Assembly: GCA_029747585.1 (NCBI GenBank)
Contig: JAPEVF010000004.1
Location: 1-64,000 of the forward strand
Reading direction: 5' to 3'
DNA: 64,000 bases
DNA from: Pleurotus djamor
Taxonomy: Eukaryota; Basidiomycota; Agaricomycetes; Agaricales; Pleurotaceae
Positions 1-11,340 of this stretch are shown here, piece after piece. Positions within the stretch are counted from its first letter, which is position 1. Each line of letters starts with the position of its first letter. A program made the position numbers and the translations under genes. The notes below the pieces were generated by a model that was not told where the DNA came from, made no database searches, and saw only the letters and a list, made by a program, of their open reading frames with translations.

Positions 1-696
1 CGAAAACGCTTTGTTTTGACACCTGTTAGGGTGGACTTGTCATGATCATGAATTTTTGTGCGAGGGCGTGGATCGGAAGCGTCCTCTTCATCTGAAGAAG
101 CCCCTTTGGTGGGAGAGTATAGCGGTGCACTTGAGGGGATGCCTTGCGAATAGTCGGAAGCGGAAACGGATGAAGTGCGTCGGTGGAGGACAGGAACGGT
201 AGAGCGGTTATCGGTTGCTGAGGGGCGACGCGCATACGAAAGGGCGGAAGAGTGCATCGCAGGCGGGATGAATGACGGCTTTGTGTTGATGTCGGTGGAA
301 TCGGGGTCAAGGGCTATGAATTCCGAGTCGAATTTGATTGCGACATGGTCGATAGGGTCTTCGTCTGAGACTACAGACCAGGCGGTGGATGATGCTGAAG
401 AAGATAGGGAATAGTGATTTGGGTAGTCGCGAAAGCCCGAGCCCATGGCTGAGGGCACCAACGGAGGAATATCGCTGGTCAAAGGGTAGCCCGATAGGCA
501 TGGTGAGGAGACTGCGCTGCTGGCTGAGGATATGGAAGGCGAAACGGAGTCCAAGCTCTGGCACTCGTCACTGCAGTAGGCCCTCCTTGAAAAAGAGAGA
601 CGAGTGAGACATGCAGCGGGGACGGCGAGGAGAGAAAGAACGTTACCCGTCGTCGGGGAGATGCTTGCCGCATTGCAGGCAGACGTCCTCGAACAT
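1..696 (-). CDS. Ecl1-like zinc-binding life-span regulator, partial at the window edge
   Basis: The ATG lies at 696 and the first exon (696-647) encodes MFEDVCLQCGKHLPDD. A 64 nt GT-AG intron (646-583) follows, and exon 2 opens with AYCSDECQSLDS, so the mature protein has the C-x2-C ... YCS-x2-C arrangement of the fungal Ecl1 family. That family consists of small proteins linked to chronological life span and zinc or amino-acid starvation signalling in fission yeast. The rest of exon 2 is Ser/Pro-rich, low-complexity sequence that stays open to base 1, so the C-terminus lies outside the window. A TATA-like sequence stands 76 nt upstream of the ATG. The zinc ligands are seen directly; a role in stress or longevity is inferred from the family only. 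Confidence 0.78.
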
Positions 697-1621
697 GGAT
701 GGTGGTGGTTGCGGAAGAAGAGTGAGAGGGCGAGAGTGGGCGAAGTGAGAGACTGGAATGAGACGCCGCTCTTATATAACATGCCGTTCTCCAATAAATA
801 TCTAAATTCGAGTCATATCAGGCAGTCGCCGTCACACTCAGTCACACCACCTTTACCACGTTCGACACACTTCCTTCTTTTTGGCACGAATCCCTCGCCA
901 TCGAACGTGTTGATCACAATTCCCGCAATAATATCAACGTGCCCCCAAGAAAATTGACTTGAATTTGCTAGAAACTCGTCGGGGAGGCGGCGCGTGATGT
1001 GCGTGACGAGAACGTTCCCCCTCGCCTACCCCACCAGACACTGCAAGAGTACCTTCTCGGCCTCGAGTTCNACAACAATCGCCCCTGTNGCAGCCCCAGC
1101 CCGGAGTTCTCCTGGAACCTCTCGAAAACGATTCTCCTGGCTCCCTTTCTATTACATACAGATTCAGTCATCTTCGCAGCTTTTAGACCCAGGCAGTACC
1201 TAGTTTAGTGCCAATTCCACCATTTCTCTGGCCAAGCACACCAGTCATACGATCGGTCACCCTCATGTAAGCCTAGGGAAAATCGTATGGTTTCCCCACA
1301 ACAAGTGACCGAAATGGTCATCTACTAGAATGCCGTCCAATAAAATCCCGTTACTAGAACCCCTCATCAGACACGGTCATGGTCATTCCCACTCATCCCC
1401 CCACAGAATCAAGGTATTAACCCTTGTTTTATATCCAAAAAGTAAACACCATCAAACAGCGTGACATGAAATGATGAAACGTCCTTGCGAACAATGCAAT
1501 AGAATGATGAGCAACTGCGTGACGAGGCGTGATATCCTGTAGAAATTATGCAAGCAGAGCATACTAATAACCCCCTTCCCAAGATCCGTACCAAGGGTGC
1601 ATCATAGAGATGGGGCGGTAC
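697..1621. other. Intergenic stretch with possible coding remnant on the plus strand
   Basis: No complete gene can be built here. On the plus strand about 961-1205 reads open in one frame and contains a protein-like stretch (RLPHQTLQEYLLGLEF) preceded by an intron-like end (ttgac...gctag at 942-961), but no ATG joins to it and two Ns (1071, 1089) interrupt it. It could be an exon of an unresolved gene or a remnant. The remainder (1210-1621) shows nothing recognisable and should include the 3' UTR of VPS54. Confidence 0.35.
772..779 (-). promoter_or_regulatory. TATA-like box of the Ecl1-like gene
   Basis: Read on the minus strand this is TTATATAA, about 76 nt upstream of the Ecl1-like ATG at 696. 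The position is plausible for a fungal core promoter. No transcript evidence. Confidence 0.4.
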
Positions 1622-4600
1622 TCAAGTGGTCTGATCGAGGGATGACCGGGATAGGACACTCGCATCGACGCCTTCACCGGTCGGCTGACTGCCTAATTCC
1701 TCATTAACGTCCGGACCCCCTGCCTCGTCGGGGGCGACAAGCGTGGAAATAGAACGGGGCGTCGTGGCGTCGTCAACCGTGTCGTCAAGGCCAGAAGTAT
1801 AATTAGGTTGCTTTTCAGGAAGAACAGGTGACTCGACCTGCTTGAACCCGTTCGAGGCCTGATAGTCTTCCTGGGGCAAAGCTGGAATCGCTTTCTCCAT
1901 ATGTTGCTGCCCAACAAGACCACCCATTAATTTCTCCAGTCGGCCATTCAGGGTGCTGGCTCTTTTTGGGACGGGCGGTGAGGTGGGAAGCGCAATAGAA
2001 GTGGGAGTCGAAGGGTTGTGAACGATGGGTGTTGGAATCGGTGTCGGAAGAGCTTTATCGACCGCCGGCGTGGGTGGCATCGACTTTCCCGATAATAGCC
2101 CTTTCAGCCGTTGGTTCGCGTTCAAACCACTACTCGGAAGGGGACTACCTGACGTGGGCGTAGAAGGTCTTGGGGTGCTTTTCTCCGAAACCACCGTCTC
2201 CAACATGTTGCTAACGGCTGATATATTCTTCAGCGCTGAGAGCTTTTGGTGGAGGTATTTAGCATCAGCGAGAAGCCTAGTAGCGCATTCAGAATCGGTA
2301 ACCCCAACGAATATCAATATCAAATTTACCAACCTGGTCTTAGCTTCTTGGTGGGGAAGCTCAATCTTCCCATACTCTTCTGACAACCGGTGGTTGATCG
2401 CGGCCAGCACCTGGCTCATGACATACTATATGAGCGAATTATGGCGAGGGCGAAACACATATACGGGTTAAATTCGGCACCATGAGAGAAGGGTTTAATT
2501 TAGTTTTCGGGCAACATAACCACAAATAAAGATAACCGCACCTCAACAGTAGGCGTTGGCAGATAACGCGTCAAAACCTTGTGTAGCGTTACCGTCTCCT
2601 TTATCAGAATTTCAATGTAGTTGTTGACACCTCCGTTGGCTTTCGGTACGTTCCAATCCACTTCCTTTGGAGTATAATGTCAGGTGAGCTAGCTTATCGG
2701 CGCTAGGCGAATTTACCTGAAGCGACTTGATGTGGAACGAAAGCCGATCCCCCATAATGGCTATGAGTTTATCGTGTATTTCGTTCTGATGCTCTTGGTA
2801 GTCCTATGACTCGGTTAGAACTACTCCAACGAAATCGAAGCATCACATACCCGCTTCAATTTATCAAATTCAACAAGCATAATCGCTTGCTTAGAGCTTA
2901 GATGCCTTCTGAATGCCTCCCTCACATATGGGATTAACACAATCATGATGGAGAGTGACTGTGACGCGAGAGCTAATCGTTCCGAAAAAGCGCATTCAGT
3001 ATGACGTTCGAACCTAGGAATGAATTCGTACCGAGATGCTTAGCAGTGATGTTCTTCAGACCAGCCGATCGCATGGCACCAGCTCCTAAAACAACCTGAC
3101 ACGTCCTCGAATTGAATGCCTTCATGAATTCGATCACACGACTCATTGTGTCTGTGGTTAAGGTGGAGAAATTGACCACAAGGCGGATGTAATCCAGCAG
3201 TAACGCCAGCGTCTCAGTAGTGGCAGAAACGGCGTAATATGTCCGGTCTTCAATACGAAGGTGTTTAGACTTGGAAGATGGAGGGACAGGAGAATGAGCT
3301 TCCTGAGACGGCTGTTGACTTCCGTTAGATGGTGGAGTTGAAGATCCATCGGATGAGAGGACAATCTCAGCCGAATCTTGCACAGCGGAGTCGATGATGA
3401 TGTCGGTCATATGCTGTACAGTAGATGAAATCTCTGCTGGGTTCCATTGTTCATCTTCAACCAATTTAGCTGACCGTGACAGCCTCTGTTGATGGAAGGT
3501 TTGGAGAAAGACTTTCGCCTGAAAAAGAGGGTGATCAACGGGAGAACTCGACTTGCATTCAAAGAAGTACCTTACCTGACCAACGGTTACCCCTCGAAGC
3601 CCGACTATCATGCGTCGACAGATCACTTCGCATTTTACGACAAAGTCCCATGACTCGTTGAACAAGCGTAAAAAGTCAGGGAGATCCAACGAGGCGTGTA
3701 TGTCTGACCGCGAGCTGACGATGCTTGCCGCCACGGTGTTAGTCAGCTCCGTCGTGTTGCACAAAACGTCGCTGAGATCCTCTTCCAGACTCTCTAGGAT
3801 ATTTGAAGAGGCCGGGCTAAATACGTACATATGGTCGATCCGAGGTTGGCGTTCAGGGGGACACTCACCTCATGCTTCCCAAGATTTCCGTGATGATGTG
3901 ACCTTGGTTCTGCAGGCCTTCAACACACGTTAAGAAGGCTCTGTATATAGATCGCAGCAAGGATAAGAATTCAGGTTGAGCCATGCTTCGGAGGTGATTT
4001 CCGAGGCCAGGCCTAGGAAATGAACGGTGTTGTCAATGATGTAAAACGCAAGTCAAGTTTTACTGACCTTGATTCAGATTGGCTGTCATTATCCTGCTTG
4101 AGAGTAAGATCGTCTACTGTAAAGCCAGGGATATGCTATCAAAAACTGAATTGACAAGACATTCGTAAAGAAAGTAAGGCTACGTACTCGAATGGCAATG
4201 ACTTTCACCTCGCTCTGTATCACTTCTCTCCAAGTGGCTAATGCATTCTTGACCCCCTTTGTGCGCATCAAGTTGCTGAGAGGCGGACGAAGGCGATCCC
4301 ATAGGAGTTGATTTTGGGGTTTCCAAGTGGGGTCTTTCGTTTCGGGGTGTTCGGATATCCAGCGAATCCGGTCGAGTAAGTCTGTTCTCAAGGTTTCCAC
4401 AACTTCAGAAGAAAGTGAAGAGGCGATGTCTAGTGAAAGTATTCGAAGGTGTTCAGGAAGTGATGCAAATGCAGGGAATGCAGAAAGCGGCAGTGTGAAG
4501 GGGCCACGACCACTTATCGAATCATGGGTCGAGTCCGAGTCCTCCGTAATGGAAGCGAGAGTAGATCTACGTGGTCGCGTAGATACAGGAGTCTCCGGAG

Positions 4601-5699
4601 AGGTTGATGGAGGACTTGAGTTCCAAAGGGTATCAATTTCTTCTATGATATCTAACGCCTCACTCCATTGGCCCGCAGAGACCAGGCCTTTGGCGACACT
4701 TGTCATTTCCAGTACACCGCCGATATATTTGACTCCAGCTTTCACGGTGTCGATGTTCGCAAGGCGACCCTCTTTGCGTACGATCTCAAGACCTTTCTTC
4801 GAGCTCTTCTCGTCAATACCCTTCAGCAATCCTCGAAGTTTAGATATTCGATCCAGACACTCTTCCGATTCGGTTTGTAGCTCGTTGAGATTTGTGAGCG
4901 CAGCGAAGAACGATGAAGAACGTATTGATATCTCCTGGACGAGATGCTGTTCGACAGTATCGGCGTAGTGGGAGAGTTTCTCGAGAAGAGGAAGCGAGTA
5001 TGATAATGAAGATGGGTCGAGACCGTCTTCATCCGATGCACCTTGTTCTGTGACTTGTCTGAAGATATGTGGATCTCCCAGGTTCAAGTTGGGCGCGAAG
5101 AAGACTGATGGAACCGTTTCCAGCGGAGGTAGTTGAGATGGCTTTGGTGAAGTCATAGAATTTGGATCCATGGACGTGCGAGTCGGTGTTCGATCTGCTT
5201 CATAGTGTGCGTCCTCGTCATGTTTCAAGTTCTTCTCAAATTGTGACCACTCCGGCCCTATGGCACGAAGGTAGCCATCGAAGTCCTTTCGGCGCACGCG
5301 AGGTAGATCGGCTGGAGGAACAGATGGAAGAGCTGAGTGTGCTTTGGGTGGAGCTTGACGCTTATGAGGGTTGTTGAGTACGGTGGAGATAGCTTTTAGA
5401 AATGAGTGTGTGCGTGCACTGTGAATGGAACGAAGCTCACCGTGGAAGCCGTGCTTTGCACTACTCCACTCTGAAGGGACGGCGCCGAGTGCCAGGGAGG
5501 TTGTCGACGCATTCAGAAAGTCTATACGAGGCCTGGCCGTGATGTAGTCTCCGCGCCCTTCAGTCGTGCCAGAAACACTTTCTGGACCTCGACGGGAAGA
5601 CTGATCCCAAGTAAACCTATATGGCCGCGCGTTTGGGATATCGGGAAGTGATGCAACGGGAGTTCCTGCTCTTGAAGGCGTAGAGGAGCCATCCGACAT
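1622..5699 (-). CDS. VPS54: Vps54, subunit of the GARP tethering complex
   Basis: This is a large multi-exon gene of roughly 1,100-1,150 residues. Exon 1 (5699 to about 4185) has a disordered N-terminus, then the conserved Vps54 N-terminal region with motifs such as PSVFFAPNLNLGDPHIFR and YIGGVLEMTSVAKGL. Later exons encode FLRLFNESWDFVVKCE, KNITAKHL joined to LASQSLSIM and IPYVREAFRRHL, then the Vps54-domain segment YIEILIKETVTLHKVL, and finally MSQVLAAINHRLSEEYG followed by a Ser/Pro-rich tail ending at 1622. Introns are short GT-AG, except one of about 120 nt before the last exon. In yeast and animals Vps54 joins Vps51-53 to tether endosome-derived vesicles at the trans-Golgi network. The long disordered C-terminal extension after the Vps54 domain is not part of the core family. 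The gene is divergent from the Sam37-like gene. Confidence 0.93.
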
Positions 5700-5807
5700 G
5701 ATGGAGGTAGCGGACAGAGATACGTGTCACAGTCGTCTGCGTCGATGTTTACAGACCCGCGCTCTGACACGGTTGTGGTGGTAAGTCCAATGCTCTAGCG
5801 TTACGTA
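5700..5807. promoter_or_regulatory. Shared divergent promoter of VPS54 and the Sam37-like gene
   Basis: Only 108 bp separate the two start codons (5699 minus, 5808 plus). Both core promoters and both 5' UTRs must lie in this interval or overlap the neighbouring reading frames. No clear TATA box is visible. Confidence 0.5.
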
Positions 5808-6793
5808 ATGCCCATGTCCGTCTTTCCGATCCCAAAACCTTTGCAGAGGTTCTTTGCAGCCTTTCCTCTCTACACTCATCCCGCCGTCGCCTCACCGAAC
5901 AGCAAGCCTCTGTCGCAGCCAACTCTCTGGATTCTGCCCCCAGACGCTGAGCCAGAATCAGATGTCCTGAGCGGCGATGTCGATTGTCTCAAATGGCAGG
6001 CATATCTGGCCCTTCGGGGCGCCAAGGGCCTGGCGGTTCGGTGGGACGTAGCCTCGGAAGGTGCCCTCGAAGGAAAACTGCCAAATCTTCATGTTATGCC
6101 AGAGGAATCGCTAGCCAGCCCTGAAAACAGCGGCCTCCTCCCGGCCTCTATGATCCCAACTTGGACCAACAACACCCTTGACAGTACCAGCGACCCCCTG
6201 GATGGATATAAAAACCAGGCATCGAAGGACGAGGGCCTTGCTTGGACGTCCCTCCTTGAAACCCATGTGCGAGCTCAAGTGGTATGCCTTTGGAACTTGC
6301 GCGTGCTGAATTGAACGATCGAACTTACATTCCTTGGATGCTAGGTCTTGGCGCGTCCTCCAGTTCCGTACCTTAGTACCTTACTTACGGTCGGGGAGAA
6401 GGACTCTAATGCATTGGAATCTATTATGAACCCACCCTTGCCACCTCTGACGGGCTTCAGCTCGCTCATTCGCCCGATGGGCACGCGAATTAACGCGTCA
6501 GCCATTCATGCGCGTTACTGTGAAGCCATCGCGTCGCTCGCGGAGAGGTTGGGCACTGATAAGTGGTTCTTGGGATCTGAGTGAGTGGTTCTACCAACAC
6601 AACCTACCAAATAACTCACTCGTTCGTACCCAGCTCACCAACGGCTCTGGACGCGCTTCTCTTCGCGTACATACATACAATCCTGGCTACTACCGACAAA
6701 ACTCGGGTCGAAGTAACCAGGCGGGTGAATCTTGTTGCTTGGGAGTATCGAGTGCGGAGCGTTGTCCGAGCGGCTTTTCAGAAACAGTCGTAG
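5808..6793 (+). CDS. Metaxin/Sam37-like subunit of the mitochondrial sorting and assembly machinery
   Basis: Three exons give about 287 residues. The first intron begins after RAQV near 6280 and the second (about 6580-6635) joins WFLGSD to SPTALDALLFAYIHTIL. The N-terminal part has the metaxin/Tom37 thioredoxin-like pattern: a cysteine-containing CLKWQAYLALRGAKGL, then RWDVASEG and a LLPASMIPTW motif. The C-terminal half looks like a GST-type helical domain, with the typical metaxin sequence DALLFAYIHTIL. Family members sit on the mitochondrial outer membrane and help insert beta-barrel proteins as part of the SAM complex. Start chosen at the ATG followed by PMSVFPIP; a second in-frame ATG lies two codons later. 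No C-terminal membrane anchor is obvious in this model. Confidence 0.82.
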
Positions 6794-6859
6794 CAATCTA
6801 TAACATAGTTTATGGACACCAGTCTACATACTCTACAAACATATATACTCTACACCCGT

Positions 6860-8394
6860 TCAATGGAGTTTTCCGTTGGAGGCTTTGCCATTGGAAGCTT
6901 TACCGTTAGATGCTTTACCGTTGGGTGCTTTGCCATTCGGCGCGTCTGCGACGAATCTCTTCCTCAACGCAGCGATCATTTTGGTGAACCTTGGAAGTTT
7001 GGAAGCGTCAGTCAAACTTCCTCACGTCATCCTTGGAACCACCCACCAAAGCCAGTTCAGACTCTGAAGAACGATGTTCCCGACTCCATAGACGAACACG
7101 TAGAAAGGTGGTACCTCATTACGCACACGGTATAGGTCAACCAGGAAGCTGTAGGACTACATTGGATAGCCGATGAGTAACTAGGAAGTAGTCAAAATGA
7201 CGTATTTATACTTACGATGTAGCCACCCCAGACAAGTCGGATGAAGAAGAAAGAGCTGATCAAGAGGACGCCATTGACGAGCTGGAGCTTGGTCCCAGTC
7301 CGTCCAGTTTTATCCAAGAACCTATGCGTAGGTAAGTAAGGAAGGTTCTTCCAAGACGAGTTCAGCTCATACCAATGGATGTTCAAGAAAATCGTGCTCC
7401 TAGTTCGACATGAGCAATGTAAGTCCTTGAGCCAGACGTGAAGATGCTTACGTTTCCCAAAATAAGCAGCGAACGCCGTAGTAGGCGACAAATGGTTTCT
7501 AGATGACGCATTAGAGACCGACAGATTGGATACGCAGGTTGGAGACAAGAGGAAGTGATGTCTCACATAGGCAAGCAAGTAAATAAGCGAGCAGGCAAAA
7601 CCTATGAAAGTAGTGAGCGAGATCGCAGATTAGACAAAGGCTAAGGGTTGACTGCGGACTGCGACTGACCATGGATCACGAAACCAATATCTACGAAGTT
7701 GACGACAGCGTCAAGAGTATCCCACACGAAGTATCTGTAGGTGTTATGCAGAGGGGTGTGAAACAAAAGTTATCAGTAACAATAGAAACCACACGAGCGC
7801 TGTCTCAGATGAACCAACTAACCCACAAGCGATAGCATGAAGGATTCCAACATCGCGATGCCAGCCAGAAATCTTGTCACTTTCAAGTTCGCTCAACCAC
7901 AGGCAACGCCATGCCCAAGGTATGATGAGTAGCGCGTGCACTTGTGAAACCACGTGTATCGACCTGTCAAAGCACGAGGGTTCAGCGCGCCCGAAGTCGG
8001 GAGAGAAAAGGGACTCGGAATGGAATACAACTAACCAGTTGTTCTTTCCTCGTCTGTTGGAAGTGCCATATGCCACCGGGAACCAGCGCTGGCTGAGAGA
8101 AGGCGCGACCACCTGGTGCACGGTCAAGAATACGAAGAAGAATAAGGCAATTGTGCTGGCGTAATCCGGGAGCTTGGCTACTCCCAGGGCATCGGCTAGC
8201 GGCTTTGAAGCAGTAACGCAGGCGCTATGGAAGCGGTCAACATACGCTGCCACGAAATCCCACATCGCGCGCGAACGGTAGAAGGAAGACGGCAAAAGTG
8301 AAAACGCGTTACAAAGGAGGTGCATGTAATTTCGGGCCGCAACAATAAATATTTCTAATAGACGCGCAAGGGTGAAACTTGTTTCTGAAGACAA
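6860..8394 (-). CDS. TLC-domain multi-pass membrane protein
   Basis: At least six exons on the minus strand can be joined by short GT-AG introns. The spliced product has a hydrophobic segment (STIALFFFVFLTVHQVV), a WSIHVVSQVHALLIIPWAW segment that resembles the TLC signature, YFVWDTLDAVVNFVDIG, FACSLIYLLAY, FVAYYG and a late LVNGVLLISSFFFIRLVWG helix. TLC proteins (TRAM/LAG1/CLN8 fold) are ER or plasma-membrane proteins, some of which handle sphingolipids or phospholipids; this one resembles the TMEM56/TLCD group rather than ceramide synthase. The C-terminus carries five tandem NGK units before LH-stop. The start at 8394 is uncertain; an internal Met near 8265 (MWDFVAAYVDRF) is an alternative. 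The substrate cannot be told from sequence. Confidence 0.78.
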
Positions 8395-8572
8395 TGGGAT
8401 TAACTATGGAATACAGAGGGGTTCAGGGACAGGTATAGCAATACAGACAGCGACCATGAGAGTAATCCAGAGAAGTGCGAAGGATTCCAGAGAGCAGGGA
8501 CAACGAGAAACGGCAGAGCAGAGGGCAAGCAGAGCAAGTGGATGAACCGGAGAGAACGGAGGCTTCGAAAGG

Positions 8573-9634
8573 TTAAGCAAGTTTATTGATCAGGTTCTTC
8601 AAGTATGCAGCTTCGTCCTTCGATGAGCGTTGGTCGTCCTTCGCGAGAGACTTGCTGCGCTTTTCGAGGTCAGAGATGACGCGCTCAGTTCGAGCAGGTA
8701 GGGATTGAAGATTTTCACGGGTCGCAAGATCTGAAATATATTCAGCGCACTGAAACGGACCAGACTTTGGATGGCTACCAGTCTCTTCAACTACCTCCCT
8801 CAAACTGGCCCATAGCTGCCTTCGTTGAGCATACAACTCTTCAAGTTCGAGAAAGAGTGTAGCGACCTTATCCTAGAGGGCTTGCGGTTAGAGAGATGTG
8901 ATGATGACAGGTTTCACCAGGAAGACCTTGGACGCTTGATATGCGTTTCTGAAAGAGTCCTCTGTTTGGGCCAAGACAGCTTCTTCGGCCTGACAAGCAG
9001 AGTCGAATGATAGTAGACCTTGCGCATATATGGGATCAATGTCGCGTTCATAGCGACGATGTGCTGTTCTGACGCGTTTTGCGGCCGGGACAAGACTTTC
9101 GGCAAGGTCATGAAGAACTTTGGTGCCCTGGGCCGTGAAAGAGGGCTGAAGGGAGTCGACCAAAGACATGAGGGTGTAATTATCTCGATGTGCTGGAGAC
9201 CTAGGGCAGAAGATAAGCCACGTAGCACCTCGGTTGGGGGATGCTCACTCGTTCTGTAGGAGGGCATTGACCAAGGTTTCTTCCTCTTCCCACTGGAATA
9301 ACTCATCCTCACTGTCGCTCTCATCCTGTCCAGGAGATGTATTGCCTCCGAAGTAGGATATGTCGCGACGGGACTGGTGAAAGAGGTGGTTCAAAGGGCT
9401 CTCTTCAACATATCCGACATTGTAGCGCTTGGAGCTCGCGAATTTGTCGTCGAGACGGGAATTTGATAACCCTCCTTGAGAAGACAAGTGAGCAAGACGA
9501 CGATGTGGATATGGTGACTGATATAGCTCACTGAGTTTTGGGGACTTGATGCGTAGGCTATGTTTGTCAAGCGGTGAGATGGGGGCTCGGTGATGGTGAT
9601 GGTGATGATGAGCTTTGTTGTGGATGCGAACCAT
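8573..9634 (-). CDS. Hypothetical coiled-coil protein with N-terminal histidine tract
   Basis: Three exons can be joined. Exon 1 starts MVRIHNKA followed by seven histidines and ends ALLQNE. The second begins SPAHRDNYTLMSLVDS after a GT-AG intron, and the third begins KVATLFLELEELYAQRRQ after a short intron. The product is about 315 residues. The first third is basic and disordered, with an acidic patch (DESDSEDELFQWEEEE). The remainder is strongly alpha-helical with heptad-like patterns (FLELEELYAQRRQLW, RTERVISDLEKRSKSL). I do not recognise the family. The helical C-terminus suggests a subunit of a larger complex, such as a cytoskeletal or kinetochore assembly, but that is speculation. It is divergent from the first G-gamma gene. 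Confidence 0.65.
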
Positions 9635-9881
9635 ATTGAATATTGATGGATGATGATGGGGAGGAAAGAGAGGAATTGAAACCCCGCTGACACAGGTACG
9701 AACAGTCTCACGGACGCCCTCTCTGCTCTCTCTCCCTCTCCCTCTCTCTCTTTTCTCCAGTCACCCTCAGCGCGTATTCCCGTCGCTACCAGTACATCGT
9801 CGCCTCCCGTGCGCACTCGTCAGCCTCACCCAGCACAAATTCCTATCCTTTGTCCTTGCTTCATCAAAATTCTTTGTCACC

Positions 9882-10299
9882 ATGAACGCTCGTCCACACA
9901 AGGTTCGCCCTCTTCCTCCCACTCCTTCAGCAGCAACTCAGCTCGGCTTTTGTGCAGCAATCCATGTCGGAGCTCAAGCTCCGTAGGCTCACAGAACACA
10001 ACCAACGTCTGCGGGAAGATTTGGCCCGACCGCGGGTACGAGTTAGTGAAGCTTCTGCCAGGTATGTCCTTTTAGCTTGCGTGGGTCTCTCTGCTCTCTC
10101 TGACCGGTCTTATTCGTCTGGTCAGCCTGATACGCTACTGCAAAACAACCAAAGACCATCTGGTACGTCCTTGAACTCGTTAGCCCTCTTCGTATCTTTT
10201 GACATCTTGGCCTAGGTGCCCTCAGTATGGGGACCTGTGAACAAGGGCGAAGACCCATATGCCCCACCGGCACAGGGTTGCAACTGCACGATAATGTGA
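9882..10299 (+). CDS. Heterotrimeric G-protein gamma subunit, copy A
   Basis: Four exons: 9882-9902, 9958-10061, 10126-10162 and 10216-10299. They give 81 residues: MNARPHK, then [18 protein letters not shown], a helical GGL-domain core through [19 protein letters not shown], and the C-terminus GCNCTIM-stop. CTIM is a CaaX box whose terminal Met favours farnesylation, and the cysteine two residues upstream is a likely palmitoylation site, as in fungal Ste18-type subunits. It should pair with a G-beta subunit at the plasma membrane in pheromone or nutrient signalling. All introns are GT-AG and fall between conserved blocks. This ORF is too short and fragmented to show as one open frame. A close paralogue follows in tandem. 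Confidence 0.92.
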
Positions 10300-10976
10300 T
10301 TCTATATGCAATTCCAATCCCTACTTGTTATCGCTCTTTGCACATCTACGGTCGAAGGATATGGACGGGGCATCGTTGTAACCCTACGCTGGCATCCTCT
10401 TTCACCACACCCACAATTATCTTCACGTAATATGTAGCGACATTCTTCCTCTAACCCATCAACCACATTCGTTTTGCACGTAGAGTTGGGCTCTCATTTC
10501 CGAGGGACAGTGTCCTCCCTTTTCTTATATGCTTGCTTCATCCATTTTTGCATACACTTGTTAATTATATTATTATCATGGAGACTCATAGGTTGCATTC
10601 TGAATATTGAATCGCAGAGATCGGAGAGACGAGCGTTATGAAAAATTTACCAGCGCTTGGCCGTTCGATATAGACTATTCCAAATTCCCATGAAGTTCGT
10701 GCCAGAGAGACCCTGCTGAGGACCTAGACTACCGACGTCTATCTAACGGCAACGTCAACCGTTCCAATCGCCAGCAGTCTTTTCAAAGTTCAACCTCGTC
10801 TTCCCCTTCGACCCACTCTCTTCGCCGGAATTTGTCTCAAGACTAGTCTCTTGCGCCCTTTCCCGCATATCACAATCGTACGAGCCTTTTCGAAGCGAAT
10901 TACTTCCAAAAACTCATCTCTCGCCGGGCCCTCAGATTCTCTTCACAAAACCCTCCTTGCTTTTCACAACACAATC
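10300..10976. other. Intergenic region between the two G-gamma genes
   Basis: 677 bp holding the 3' UTR of copy A and the promoter and 5' UTR of copy B. It is T- and C-rich near the copy B start, as many basidiomycete leaders are. I see no coding region, repeat or RNA gene. Confidence 0.6.
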
Positions 10977-11340
10977 ATGAGCGCACGCACAGGTGGTCGG
11001 CAATCCATGTCGGAGCTCAAGCTGAGGCGGTTGATTGAGCACAACCAACGTCTGAGGGAAGACTTGGCTAGACCCAGAGTCAAAGTTAGCGAAGCCAGCG
11101 CAAGGTAAGCATCATTTCCATTTTCCAAGGTTCATCCGTCTCAGACTACTAACCTGTGTATCTCAGTTTGATCAAATACTGCAAGTCGACCAAAGATTAC
11201 CTGGTAAGCGGTTCCGTGCATCATTCTTTTTGCCCTTAACCGTGACCTGTTCACAGGTACCATCCGTGTGGGGAACAGTGGGCCGCGCAGAAGACCCATA
11301 CGGTCAACAAGCAGGCGGTTGCAAATGCTCCATCCAGTGA
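10977..11340 (+). CDS. Heterotrimeric G-protein gamma subunit, copy B
   Basis: Three exons: 10977-11104, 11167-11203 and 11257-11340. They give 82 residues: MSARTGGR, then [18 protein letters not shown] and the same GGL-domain core as copy A with conservative changes ([19 protein letters not shown]). It ends GCKCSIQ-stop, so the CaaX box is CSIQ, again suited to farnesylation, with an upstream cysteine for acylation. The second and third introns match copy A exactly in position and phase. The first intron of copy A is absent, and the codons at that junction differ (TGGR against PHK). The two genes are clearly tandem paralogues, and nothing suggests that either is a pseudogene. Confidence 0.92.

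Noticed and set aside
4327..4968. 213-codon plus-strand frame inside VPS54
   Set aside because: It is antisense to a well-conserved coding exon and has no similarity of its own.
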